This document shows positions 1-9,085 of a stretch of 64,000 bases of DNA, piece by piece. Origin of the DNA: SABY01 sp964593705 (lineage in GTDB: Bacteria; Bacteroidota; Bacteroidia; Bacteroidales; 4484-276); assembly GCA_964593705.1 (NCBI GenBank), contig CAZQIV010000021.1:1-64000 (forward strand), in the 5' to 3' direction. The position numbers and the translations under genes were made by a program. Each line of letters begins with the position of its first letter. The stretch's first letter is position 1. Under the pieces are notes generated by a model. The model saw nothing but the letters and a program-made list of their open reading frames with translations, searched no databases and had not been told where the DNA came from.

Positions 1-48
1 GTGGCTGAAACCATCCCGCAGTTGCGGGACTAAACAGCGTACATACTC
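1..48 (+). pseudogene. broken tRNA-Ser-like copy, anticodon arm replaced by a palindrome
   Basis: The first 13 bases repeat the D-arm region of the intact tRNA-Ser that follows (75-87). After that, where the real tRNA has its 5' anticodon stem, a 16-base palindrome of the form TCCCG-N6-CGGGA (14-29) appears. The next bases, CTAAACA-GCGTAC (30-42), again match the real gene's anticodon loop, 3' stem and variable region. No T-arm and no 3' acceptor strand follow, so this cannot fold as a tRNA. The 5' part lies outside the window. Confidence 0.6.
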
Positions 49-61
49 TTTTAATAACTTT

Positions 62-153
<92 letters not shown>

Positions 154-167
154 GTTCATTAAATAAA

Positions 168-226
168 CGGGGTAAACGTAGTCCGGTTAGCGCGTCCCGA
201 CTTAGGAAGTCGGGAAGGTCGTCCGG
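168..226 (+). pseudogene. broken tRNA-Pro-like copy, anticodon arm replaced by a palindrome
   Basis: This copy begins with the same CGGGGTA acceptor strand as the intact tRNA-Pro at 248. It shares an 18-base identical stretch covering the D-arm (CGTAGTCCGGTTAGCGCG). A 21-base palindrome with TCCCGAC/GTCGGGA arms (195-215) sits exactly where the anticodon arm should be, followed by the matching AGGTCG. The T-arm and 3' acceptor strand are absent. The palindrome could itself fold as a 5-bp stem with a 7-base loop that would place AGG, a proline anticodon, at positions 34-36. Without a T-arm the copy is very unlikely to be a working tRNA. Confidence 0.6.
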
Positions 227-247
227 ATAAGTTCTTAAAAAATAGTA

Positions 248-322
248 CGGGGTATAGCGTAGTCCGGTTAGCGCGCCTGCTTTGGGAGCAGGAGGTCGGG
301 TGTTCGAATCACCCTACCCCGA
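248..322 (+). tRNA. tRNA-Pro (anticodon TGG)
   Basis: The acceptor stem CGGGGTA/TACCCCG, a D-arm with GGTTAGCGC, an anticodon stem CCTGC/GCAGG around TTTGGGA (anticodon TGG) and a T-arm with TTCGAAT are all present. The discriminator base is A322 and CCA is not encoded. Confidence 0.95.
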
Positions 323-333
323 CACTAAAAATC

Positions 334-372
334 AAGGAGTTAGATTAAGTTCTAACTCCTTTTTTGTTTTTT
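334..372 (+). terminator. intrinsic terminator after the tRNA pair
   Basis: An 11-bp stem (AAGGAGTTAGA, 334-344, pairing with TCTAACTCCTT, 351-361) with a short loop is followed by a long T-rich tract (360-373). It lies 12 bases past tRNA-Pro and fits the end of the tRNA transcript. Confidence 0.85.
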
Positions 373-390
373 TTGAAATCGCTTAACTAA

Positions 391-563
391 TGTCTGTCTA
401 TAAACTCGCCATCCACCATGCACCCCTCTAACCTGCTTAGCCGGCAAGGCTGGCTCCCCTGAAGGGGAGAACCCCCAACGCACTGGCAGCGAGGGGTCTC
501 CCCTTTAGGGGACTAAGGGGTTGTGTGAGCAAAATTAGAAAAGCACCGACTTTATAGACGAGC
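391..563. repeat. MITE-like element, copy A (18-bp terminal inverted repeats)
   Basis: The left end (391-408) and the right end (546-563) are near-perfect inverted repeats of the form TGTCTATAAACTCG / CGACTTTATAGACGA. The inside is GC-rich and palindromic, with CCCCTGAAGGGG and CCCCTTTAGGGG cores. The same layout occurs inverted at 22536-22719 and again at 49592-49745. There is no coding capacity. Another partial left end (TTTGTCCTTAAAGTCAG) begins near 574, so a second, eroded copy may lie in 574-700. I see no gene in 374-859. Confidence 0.65.
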
Positions 564-778
564 ATTAACTAATGTTTGTCCTTAAAGTCAGTATTTTTCA
601 CTAGCCTCGGGCTCCCGCCTCGCTCGCCTCGCTGGCTAAGCGGGCTGCGAAGCGGGAAGATGGGGCAATTGATATTTCAAAAAACTTACTAAAAAGACAC
701 ACACTAATTAATGTTCAAAAATTAGGGTATGTAAATATTTGATGAGATATTTCCACCAGAAATACTTGCGGGATAAAA

Positions 779-810
779 GAAAAAACCCCCGCCGCGGGCG
801 CGACGGAGGG
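779..810 (-). terminator. intrinsic terminator of the secreted-protein operon
   Basis: On the minus strand a 10-bp GC-rich stem (arms 800-809 and 786-795, loop 796-799) is followed by six T residues. It sits about 50 bases beyond the stop codon at 860 and should end transcription of the two-gene unit 6043-860. Confidence 0.85.
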
Positions 811-859
811 TCCCAGCAAAAAAGATTTCCCATGGAAGGAAATGAAAGAAAAGCAAATT

Positions 860-3800
860 TTAATCTTTTACGTATATGATTATCTCAGAAAAATTGGCCG
901 TAGGTTCATACTTTGTTATTCTAAGATATCTTGATTCTTGTTTAATAACATGGTGACTCCATATTTTGTAGCGACCGCAATTATCTCCAGCAACCTCAGT
1001 CCAGTTACCGGGTTCTCCTATCGAAAATGTCATGTTTCCTGTGGCGTTCATATCCCTCAGGAAAATGGTCTCAATATCGTAAACATTACCCAAATCAAGA
1101 TAAGCGTGAACCGGGTAGTTTGCTCCGAAACTAGTTGACCATGTGGTTATGGCCTCACCGCCTTTTTCCATGAAAGGATCGCCGGAAAGTTCTTGCTCGT
1201 CAATCAATAGTGTTGGATCACCTTGTCCCGATTCATTTACTATTATTGAATTATCAAGTTGCAATTTTGCGATGGTTTTCATCTCCTGAAATGTATAATC
1301 CGCGGAAGCGGCCAAAACAAACACGGGGCGTTCGCTAATATTCAAGGTGATTTTTCCATTGGTAATTTCTATAAGTGATTCGGTTCCGTTAATATTTCCA
1401 TCAGTAAGTTCGATGAGCCGTGCCTGGGTTTCGTTGGGAGAAAGCGAAAATTCATAAGCCTCAACTGTGGTTTGATTGCTGGTGGGGCACCACAAAGCAT
1501 AAGCTGATAAACTATCTTCGGTATTTATAAATTTATAAATTTGGATATTTTGATTCCCTGTGGAAATTTCCTGATTGAATTTCATTCCTTCCAGGCGGTT
1601 CTTTAGCGTATAAACATAGTACCACGATGGCTTTGGAGCCCAGTTTTCGGAAGCGCTGCCAACCAAACCCGAGGTGTTAAATTTAGTTGTACTGGTGGGG
1701 TTTACATCTCTTAGCATATACATCGCTGCCTTGTCAGTACCGCTGGCTGCAAGTTCAAGAAACGAACGTACGAGCCACTGTGCCTGCACTTCTTCCTGCG
1801 AAAACGATCCTATGGCAGGAGCCCGCTGCACTGATTCTGGATGGGTATCGTATCCAAATTCTGTAATCCAAACTTCTTTACCCGGTAAAAATTTATCTCT
1901 ATAAGCTACAAATTCCTGCATTAATCCTTTCAGGTTTCCTTCCTCCGGGCTTACGCCAACACTTCCTGATGATTGATTGTGGCCATCATTACAATAGTGG
2001 TGAACATTAATAACATCGATGGGCATGTCGCCATTTCTGTTATAATCTGCCCACAGTTTAATTGCCTTTACATAGTTTAGGTCGGGATTGGCCAGGCCTC
2101 CCATCACAAGTTTTGCATTTTCATCGGCATTTTTTACGCCAAGGGTATTGCCCATTGTTCCCAAATGGCCATCCATATCAGCGCTTGCCATGGCGGCATA
2201 CTCGTAAGGAGTAAAAAACGCATCCCTGCCTTTCCACCATTTGTCCTGTTCATTCCAGCTTTCGTAGTAATTAAGTGTCCCTTTTCCGGTGTGTCTATCC
2301 TGGCCATCCGAAAGTTTAAGCAGGTTATCTTCTACTGCTGCGTTTCCATACCTGGCGGCATATTGAAAAAAGTGATCGGCATGTTCGGCATAAGTTTGAG
2401 GTAATTCAGGATTTTCTTCGGGCAAAACAGGTTTGTTTTCCAATTTACTGTAATTGAAATCTGTTAACCATAATACATTTCTTTGTATTGCAGGGCATGC
2501 AGTAATCCCGGAGTTCTTGAAATTTTCGTAGTAATAATCAAAATTCCAACCCATCACGTTAAATTTATTTTCATTGTCAGGATAACCGGGATATGATTGG
2601 TCGTTGTTTCCTTCGCACCACATCCAACTATGGTATTCTCTTACAAACCCGGCCACCGACATCTTTCCTAAAGGATCATTAATAAAGGCATTAATGCCTA
2701 TTAGTTGATCCATAGTTGGGCGCTCGTGAGCCGTGGGTTCAGGATACGCTTCAATTTCTTCGAGCCTTGAGGCATACACCACAATTTCTGAAATTTTGGT
2801 ATCTTCCGAATTAATCTGGATCCTGATAAATCTGGATTCCAAATCCAGGTTGTGGGAGTTCCAGGTGTTTGTGTTTTCTAAATTATCTGTAAAAGCAGCG
2901 ATCCAATTGAAGGGTTCTCCAATAAATACATCTACACCATCATCTCCATCTGCATCATAAAGGAAAATTTTTGAGATATTGCACAATCCTTTCAAATCTA
3001 TCATGGCAAAACAAGGGTAAACCCAATCTGTGGAGCCCGGATTCCAGACCGTTGAGGGAGTTCCACCATTACCATTTAGCGGGTCGCCTGCTTCCGATTG
3101 CTCATCAACAAGCATACTTGCATTACCCTGGGCGTATTCGTTTAAAACCATATCGGGTGTAAGACTTATTTTAAAGGGATCGCCTCCAATTTCATATTCG
3201 GTTGTACATGTTGCATTTTGCGATATTTCACCTTTATTAAAGTTGTCATCGATGGCTCGAATGGCAAAATAATATTTAGTTGCCGGGTTAAGCCCTTGAA
3301 TGGTCGTGGTTTCAGTTGTTCCAGGTTCTGATGGATCGGGAGCTAGTGGCCAATTAGTAGCTTCATAAAAGTTATCCTGGCATATTTCAGAAGTACTGAA
3401 CCTGATTTCATAAGCGGAGCAAATCCCCGTCATATCATCATTACCCGGAGCTGTCCAGCTTAAGTTTATTTCATTCAGTGGATTGTTCCCCAAAACTGCA
3501 AGCAGGTCAGTTATGTTTCCAGGTGGAATATCATCAAGGATTCCCGGTGTATGATCAATTCCATAAACTACAATTTCGGCAACATTTGCATTTGGGCTGG
3601 TTTTTCCAAAGCGTAGGAATCGTGTTTCGGTATTGATGTCGTGTTGATTCCAACATAGGTAACCCGACAAGTTATCAAGAGCAACAAGTTCCCAGTTTTC
3701 CTCAGTTCCCGACCATATCGTAAAATCACTAACGGCATAAGTATCCCGAATAAACAATTTAGTAACTTCAACAATTTTTCCCAAATCAACCACGGCATAA

Positions 3801-5248
3801 AGTGGGTATGGGATTGAACTTTGAAAGCCGGTTTGCCAGTATGTTGTAGGGTTTCCACCGGGGCTGTTGGCCGGGTCTCCGGCAATTTCCTGTTCGTCAA
3901 CAAGCTTCCAGGCATCTCCATAATCAGATTGATTTGTTAGCATTCCGGTTGACAGGATTAATTTTTCCTCAATCAAGGCTGCCGCTTTTCTGTATAATAC
4001 AATCTCAGAAAATTTAGCTTCCCGATGGGTAAGGGTTATTCTTAAATACTTCGTTTTTACATCAACATCGTGTTGTTTCCATTTTAGATACAACTCGCAG
4101 TGATCTGTTAGTAAATACTCCCAATTATCAGGAGTTCCATATTCTATTACAACATCGCCCATCGAGTTTATATCTCTTAAAAAAACTTTTGAGATATGTT
4201 CTTCACCACCAAAATCAAGGTAAGCCGAGGCTGGATAATCTTCAATATCATTGCTGGGTTTCCATTCAATAACCGGCGTTCCGCCATTTCCATTTAAAGG
4301 ATCACCCGAGAGTTCTTGTTCATTTACCAAATTCCCTGCATCACCCATGTCTGTTTCATTGGTAACCATCGAAAGATCGAGAAAAAGCTTTTCTTCAATT
4401 TCATTTTCGAAATAGGTGGTTGTCGCGGAAACAATATTTGAAATGGCTGTACTTCCATTTTCCCCTGTTTCTTTTATGGCGAAAAAATATTTCGTTCCCG
4501 GCATTAAGCCGGTAATTGTTTCAACTTGTGTTTTTCCGGGATATGGCTGTATATCAACATTAAAGATATTGCAATCATAAAAGTTATCTTCATTTATTTC
4601 AGATAGGCTATATCGAAGATCGTGAGTTGTTAAAATTCCAGTAGATTCATTTCCTTCAACATCAGTCCAACTTAAATCGATTGATGTAACTTGTGGATTT
4701 TGTGATGTAAGATTAGAAATAGCCGGGGAAACAGGACCATTGGCATAGATTACTATCTCCGTAAATTTGGGGTTTGCCTGTGTTTTTACTACCCTGATAA
4801 ATCTGGTGCTTACATTAACATCATGGCGTTTCCATCTTTTATATTTATTTAGTGGTTCGCTTAGCAAATGTGTCCAGTTTCCTGGTCCTCCGTATTCAAT
4901 AATCAAGTCTCCAATACCATTCAGGTCAAAAATAAAAATATGCTGCAGGTCAATTTCCTGTCCAATATCTATATAGGCAGCAAGCGGGTATGTGGAACCG
5001 TAACTTGTTGTCCACCCGGTTTGTGGATAAAAATTGTCGCCATTCAAGGGATCGCCTGATAAGTTTTGTTCATCAACCATAAGGGTTGCATCTCCATCAT
5101 TGGTTTCGTTTGTAACCATGTATGGAAACAATTCTATTTTTGAAACCTGCCCGGAAAGAGCAGGAGACAAAAACAGAAACATTATGAGAAAAATTACAAG
5201 AATTACAAAGTGTGAAGAATTATATATGTTAGGATTTGGTTTTTTCAT
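860..5248 (-). CDS. large secreted multidomain protein: discoidin-like repeats, two Fn3, GH-A-like catalytic domain
   Basis: The protein has 1462 residues. A signal peptide covers about residues 12-33. Five copies of a roughly 125-residue discoidin (F5/8C)-like module follow, each opening with a version of VDEQ-x-x-x-GDPLNGNGG and ending in SEIVVYA-like strands (near residues 43-168, 290-420, 430-560, 695-820 and 1325-1460). Fibronectin type III modules lie near 172-280 and 575-690. Residues about 840-1310 look like a TIM-barrel glycoside hydrolase of clan GH-A: WNEQDKWW would carry the acid/base Glu and VWITEFGYD the nucleophile Glu. No T9SS sorting domain is visible at the C-terminus, so the protein probably stays periplasmic or on a surface by another route. 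It lies 42 bases behind a T9SS protein gene and is probably co-transcribed with it. The substrate is unknown; the carbohydrate-active role is inferred from fold and motifs. Confidence 0.8.
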   Translation of the reverse strand: MKKPNPNIYNSSHFVILVIFLIMFLFLSPALSGQVSKIELFPYMVTNETNDGDATLMVDEQNLSGDPLNGDNFYPQTGWTTSYGSTYPLAAYIDIGQEIDLQHIFIFDLNGIGDLIIEYGGPGNWTHLLSEPLNKYKRWKRHDVNVSTRFIRVVKTQANPKFTEIVIYANGPVSPAISNLTSQNPQVTSIDLSWTDVEGNESTGILTTHDLRYSLSEINEDNFYDCNIFNVDIQPYPGKTQVETITGLMPGTKYFFAIKETGENGSTAISNIVSATTTYFENEIEEKLFLDLSMVTNETDMGDAGNLVNEQELSGDPLNGNGGTPVIEWKPSNDIEDYPASAYLDFGGEEHISKVFLRDINSMGDVVIEYGTPDNWEYLLTDHCELYLKWKQHDVDVKTKYLRITLTHREAKFSEIVLYRKAAALIEEKLILSTGMLTNQSDYGDAWKLVDEQEIAGDPANSPGGNPTTYWQTGFQSSIPYPLYAVVDLGKIVEVTKLFIRDTYAVSDFTIWSGTEENWELVALDNLSGYLCWNQHDINTETRFLRFGKTSPNANVAEIVVYGIDHTPGILDDIPPGNITDLLAVLGNNPLNEINLSWTAPGNDDMTGICSAYEIRFSTSEICQDNFYEATNWPLAPDPSEPGTTETTTIQGLNPATKYYFAIRAIDDNFNKGEISQNATCTTEYEIGGDPFKISLTPDMVLNEYAQGNASMLVDEQSEAGDPLNGNGGTPSTVWNPGSTDWVYPCFAMIDLKGLCNISKIFLYDADGDDGVDVFIGEPFNWIAAFTDNLENTNTWNSHNLDLESRFIRIQINSEDTKISEIVVYASRLEEIEAYPEPTAHERPTMDQLIGINAFINDPLGKMSVAGFVREYHSWMWCEGNNDQSYPGYPDNENKFNVMGWNFDYYYENFKNSGITACPAIQRNVLWLTDFNYSKLENKPVLPEENPELPQTYAEHADHFFQYAARYGNAAVEDNLLKLSDGQDRHTGKGTLNYYESWNEQDKWWKGRDAFFTPYEYAAMASADMDGHLGTMGNTLGVKNADENAKLVMGGLANPDLNYVKAIKLWADYNRNGDMPIDVINVHHYCNDGHNQSSGSVGVSPEEGNLKGLMQEFVAYRDKFLPGKEVWITEFGYDTHPESVQRAPAIGSFSQEEVQAQWLVRSFLELAASGTDKAAMYMLRDVNPTSTTKFNTSGLVGSASENWAPKPSWYYVYTLKNRLEGMKFNQEISTGNQNIQIYKFINTEDSLSAYALWCPTSNQTTVEAYEFSLSPNETQARLIELTDGNINGTESLIEITNGKITLNISERPVFVLAASADYTFQEMKTIAKLQLDNSIIVNESGQGDPTLLIDEQELSGDPFMEKGGEAITTWSTSFGANYPVHAYLDLGNVYDIETIFLRDMNATGNMTFSIGEPGNWTEVAGDNCGRYKIWSHHVIKQESRYLRITKYEPTANFSEIIIYVKD

Positions 5249-5290
5249 TGTCCGAAATATTAAAAGTAAATTGTATCAAATTTTCCCTGT

Positions 5291-6043
5291 TTAGTTAATA
5301 ATTAATTTTTCTGCAAGCACTGTTTCATTATCTGTTAATTGAACGGTATAATATCCTTTAGGTAAGTTATTGAGTTCAACCCGATAGGTGGTTTCGCTGT
5401 AAAATGTAATATCGAAAGATGCTACCGTGCGGCCTCCCATGTTGATTATATTTAATGTATTAAAATTGTTATTTGGAATTTCAATATATGTAAATGAAGT
5501 TGCCGGGGAGGGGAACATTTTAAAGCCTTCGGGATTTTGGGTGGAGTTTGTATTGTCGTTATTGGTTTCGAGGGAAAAGGAAATATTTTTTATTGTTATT
5601 TTGCCATTGTAGCTTTTGCCGGGATTAACATAAAAAACAAGGTAAACATCGCCTGAAAAGTCAAGGTCTGAAACTAAATTGGTAAAATTAAAGCTTATGG
5701 TTTGAAAGCTATCCCTGCCATCAATACTTTCTTTAATTATTCCCGATTCACTACTCATAATGATGCCATCAGTGATGTCAACGCGAAGGTCAATATCTTT
5801 TGCTGATAAAATGTCAAGGTGAACTATGGGGTTATTCAAAACTTCCATATTATCTATAGACAATGTGAAAGACTCCCAGGGGTTTTTACTCATTTCGATG
5901 TCAATTGTTTCAGTAGTTTGAGTGATTTGAAAATTACTGTTCGCGAAAATTTCTTTAATATGATTTGATGAAAAGGCAGGGTGATAACTTAATCCGATGA
6001 TTAGGAATAATGCTGTTAATTTTAGGTAGAAGTTTGCTTTCAT
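5291..6043 (-). CDS. secreted protein with T9SS type A sorting domain
   Basis: I place the start at 6043 because the resulting protein (250 residues) opens with a clean signal peptide (MKANFYLKLTALFLIIGLSY). The longer frame, from 6175, adds an unlikely 44-residue prefix. Residues about 30-165 form a beta-rich domain I do not recognise, possibly carbohydrate-binding. The last 80 residues (from about NPEGFKMFPSPA) match the Por/type IX sorting domain: a MFPSPAT strand, a LNIINMGGR motif and the terminal KLIIN strand. It is the upstream gene of the pair ending at 860, and export to the cell surface or medium is expected. Confidence 0.75.
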   Translation of the reverse strand: MKANFYLKLTALFLIIGLSYHPAFSSNHIKEIFANSNFQITQTTETIDIEMSKNPWESFTLSIDNMEVLNNPIVHLDILSAKDIDLRVDITDGIIMSSESGIIKESIDGRDSFQTISFNFTNLVSDLDFSGDVYLVFYVNPGKSYNGKITIKNISFSLETNNDNTNSTQNPEGFKMFPSPATSFTYIEIPNNNFNTLNIINMGGRTVASFDITFYSETTYRVELNNLPKGYYTVQLTDNETVLAEKLIIN

Positions 6044-6855
6044 TTTGTTGCTGTTGATTAAGTATTTATTTGCTGGTAAAGTTTTAATACGATGATCCAA
6101 AAATAAGTAAAAAATATTTCCAACAAAGGTAAATTTATTCATTCCTGAAATAGGAAACGAACCAAAATGATACAAACTAAAATTCTCTGTGATTAGATGG
6201 TAGGTAGAAAATGTATTAAGGTATTGATAATGAATATACTATTATTTTATTAAGGAAGACTTCTGTTGTTTTAAAATTTTGATATTATTTGGCCAACTAA
6301 TTAATATTTAGTAAATTATCTAAATCGCTTAATTGGAGCATGTAAAGTATCTTTACGTTTTGATCCGGGTTTCTAACTGAATAGCGATATTGGCTTTAAA
6401 GGACTTATTAAAAAATATATAAAAATTTGGATAACAATTATTTATAGGTATTTATAGCGATATTTATTTTTGACAATAGAAGATTGTAAGGATCATTAGT
6501 AGTTGTGGAATTCCAGTATTGGGAAAAAAGAAGCGTAAATATTTATAAAACTTCATAAAGTACAGATAAACAATTATATAACTTGATTTGCAAATTTTGG
6601 AATCGCCGGAAATCCATTAATCATGCCATTATTTGCATCCACAAAAATGGTAGTAGAACCTAAAAAAAAAATTCAAAACATCCCAAATAAAGGCAAGGTG
6701 AATTTTTACTGCCGATAAATTGATATTCATTTAATGTAAAAGCTATAAAGTAAAGGATGTGAAATTATCACAATTTTATACAGTAAGACCTTACTATTAT
6801 CTCTAAATTATAGATTTATACTACTTTTGCAGGCAAATTTAAAATTGAAAAATTA
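6044..6855. other. AT-rich intergenic region between divergent units
   Basis: This is an 812-base AT-rich stretch between the divergent secreted-protein genes and tig. I see no convincing ORF, tRNA or long inverted repeat in it. It must hold the promoters of both units; a possible tig -7 box is listed separately. Confidence 0.6.
6822..6829 (+). promoter_or_regulatory. candidate -7 box for tig
   Basis: TACTTTTG matches the Bacteroidota TAnnTTTG -7 consensus and lies 27 bases before the tig ATG. No clear TTG -33 element is found 19-21 bases upstream, so the support is partial. Confidence 0.4.
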
Positions 6856-8304
6856 ATGAATATTACCAAAGAGAAAACTGGCGAATTAACCGCAACATTA
6901 AAGTTTGAAGTGGTTGAAGCTGATTACACTGATAAGTATCAACAAGAATTAAAAAATCATAGACGTCAGGCATCCATGCCCGGTTTTAGGGCTGGTAAGG
7001 TGCCGATGGGAATTATACAAAAAAAATACGGCACAGCCTTACTTCTTGATGAGGTTAATAAATTTGTTTCTGAACAACTGAATAAATACATCAAAGAGAA
7101 TGACTTGAATATTTTGGGCTATCCTTTGCCAAATGCCGACAAGGAGTCACAGGACTTTATGAAACAAAAAGTCTTTGCCTTTTATTTTGATATTGGCTTT
7201 GCCCCCAAAATTGATTTGGACTTGCAATCGTACGAACCGGTTGATTACTTTAAGATAAAAGTTGATGATTCAAAAATTGATGAGCAAATCAAGGCTATTC
7301 AAGATCGCAATAGTAAAGCAGAAGAACATGATATTGTTGGAAAAGGCGATATGCTTTCTGTAAAAATTGATGAGCTGGATGATTCGGGGTTTATTAAAGA
7401 AGGCGGGATTAATAAGGAGGCCATGGTTTTAGTTGATTATCTCAAAAATGAAGAAATCCAGGAAAAAGTGCTCGGCTTAAAAGTGGGTGGTGTTGCAATT
7501 TTTAATCCGTTTGTTGCTACAGGTAATGAAACCGAAACTGCAACAATGCTGGGCATTGCTAAAGAGCAGGCAAAAGAAATTACCAATAATTTTCGATTTG
7601 AAATAGTAAAGATTGAAACCAATATACCGGCAGAAATAGGGGAGGAGCTTTTTAAACTTGCCTATCCAAATGAAGAAATTAAAACTGAGGAAGAATTCAG
7701 GGCTAAAATAGCCGAAGAAATTGCAAAATCCTTCGATGTGGAATCACAAAGATTATTCTCCAGGTTTGCCATGGATAAGCTTTTTGATAATACCGATATC
7801 AATCTTCCGGATGAATTTCTTAAAAAATGGTTGTTCGAGTCAAACAAAGGCAAGGTGAGTGTTGAGGATGTTGAAAAAAATTATGACGGTTATTGCAAAG
7901 CCATGAAAATGGAATTGATCGAGAATGATCTCATCAAAAAAGAACCAACCATCAGGGTAACTGATGATGATTTAAAAGTTGAGATTAAAAATTATTTCAA
8001 AGGCTATTTTATGCCCAATCAGCCTGGCATGGCAGAGGAAGATGATGCCATGAATGAACAATTAGATCAAATTGCTGATGATTATTTGAAGAAAAATAAA
8101 GAGGAAACCCAGCGGATTCACGATGAACTTTTTAGCCGTCGCCTGTCAGGTTTTCTTAAAAATGAAATGAAGCTCAACGAGAAGGAAATTCCTTATGATG
8201 ATTTTGGAAAGGAAATTGAAAAACTGACTGCTCATTTGCACAACCACGACCACGATCACGATCACGAGCATGATCATGACAACGAGCATGATGAAGAAAA
8301 ATAA
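6856..8304 (+). CDS. tig: trigger factor with His-rich C-terminal tail
   Basis: A ribosome-associated folding chaperone of 482 residues, close to the usual 430-460 plus an extension. The N-terminal ribosome-binding domain (about 1-145) carries the expected MPGFRAGKVPMGIIQKKYG signature. A divergent FKBP-like region (about 150-250) and a helical C-terminal domain follow. The last 23 residues hold nine His alternating with Asp/Glu (HNHDHDHDHEHDHD), a likely Ni/Zn-binding tail comparable to that of SlyD. The gene heads a tig-clpP-clpX cluster, a common bacterial arrangement. The His tail is unusual enough to note because the window also has Ni-enzyme genes. Confidence 0.95.
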   Translation: MNITKEKTGELTATLKFEVVEADYTDKYQQELKNHRRQASMPGFRAGKVPMGIIQKKYGTALLLDEVNKFVSEQLNKYIKENDLNILGYPLPNADKESQDFMKQKVFAFYFDIGFAPKIDLDLQSYEPVDYFKIKVDDSKIDEQIKAIQDRNSKAEEHDIVGKGDMLSVKIDELDDSGFIKEGGINKEAMVLVDYLKNEEIQEKVLGLKVGGVAIFNPFVATGNETETATMLGIAKEQAKEITNNFRFEIVKIETNIPAEIGEELFKLAYPNEEIKTEEEFRAKIAEEIAKSFDVESQRLFSRFAMDKLFDNTDINLPDEFLKKWLFESNKGKVSVEDVEKNYDGYCKAMKMELIENDLIKKEPTIRVTDDDLKVEIKNYFKGYFMPNQPGMAEEDDAMNEQLDQIADDYLKKNKEETQRIHDELFSRRLSGFLKNEMKLNEKEIPYDDFGKEIEKLTAHLHNHDHDHDHEHDHDNEHDEEK

Positions 8305-8390
8305 ATTGACAATGACCAAGATGAATGAACATTATTTTTTAGCCTTCGTTTAGTAGTGCTAAATATTTATTTTAAAAAAATTTTATAATT

Positions 8391-9068
8391 ATGATACCTC
8401 AGGATGAATTTTATAAATATGCTGTGAAACACCAGGGAATAAGCAGCACATCATTACATAAATATACCTCTACAACAAAAAATTATATTTCACCAACCAT
8501 TATCGAAGAACGCCAGTTAAATGTTGCGCAGATGGATGTATTTTCGCGTTTGATGATGGATCGGATTATATTTCTTGGCGTACCGATAGATGACTATGTT
8601 GCCAATATTATCCAGGCCCAGCTTTTATTTCTTGAATCAGCCGATTCTTCAAAAGATATCCAGATTTATTTAAATACACCGGGCGGCTCAGTGTATGCAG
8701 GTTTGGGTATTTATGATACCATGCAATACATTTCGTCGGATGTAGCGACAATTTGTACAGGAATGGCTGCATCGATGGGAGCCGTATTACTTTGTGCCGG
8801 ACAGGAAAAAAAGCGAACCGCTTTAAAGCATTCAAGAATTTTGATTCACCAACCTATGGGCGATGCCCAGGGGCAGGCTTCTGACATTGAAATCACAGCC
8901 CGTGAAATTCAGAAACTTAAAAAAGAACTTTACGAAATCATTGCCTCGCACTCGAAGCAGGACTATGATAAAATTTGGAAAGATTCGGACAGGGATTACT
9001 GGATGACAGCCCAGGAAGCAAAAGAGTATGGTATGATTGACGAAGTTTTGGTACACGGAAAAAAATAA
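8391..9068 (+). CDS. clpP: ATP-dependent Clp protease proteolytic subunit
   Basis: A 225-residue serine peptidase (family S14) that forms the 14-mer proteolytic chamber used by ClpX. The catalytic Ser is in GMAASMGA (about residue 128), the His in LIHQPMG (about 153), and the Asp in DRDYWMTA (about 202). The oxyanion segment is NTPGGSVYAG. An N-terminal extension of about 30 residues may be a propeptide. It lies between tig and clpX, 17 bases before clpX. Confidence 0.97.
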   Translation: MIPQDEFYKYAVKHQGISSTSLHKYTSTTKNYISPTIIEERQLNVAQMDVFSRLMMDRIIFLGVPIDDYVANIIQAQLLFLESADSSKDIQIYLNTPGGSVYAGLGIYDTMQYISSDVATICTGMAASMGAVLLCAGQEKKRTALKHSRILIHQPMGDAQGQASDIEITAREIQKLKKELYEIIASHSKQDYDKIWKDSDRDYWMTAQEAKEYGMIDEVLVHGKK

Positions 9069-9085
9069 AGAACCAGAAAATAAAC

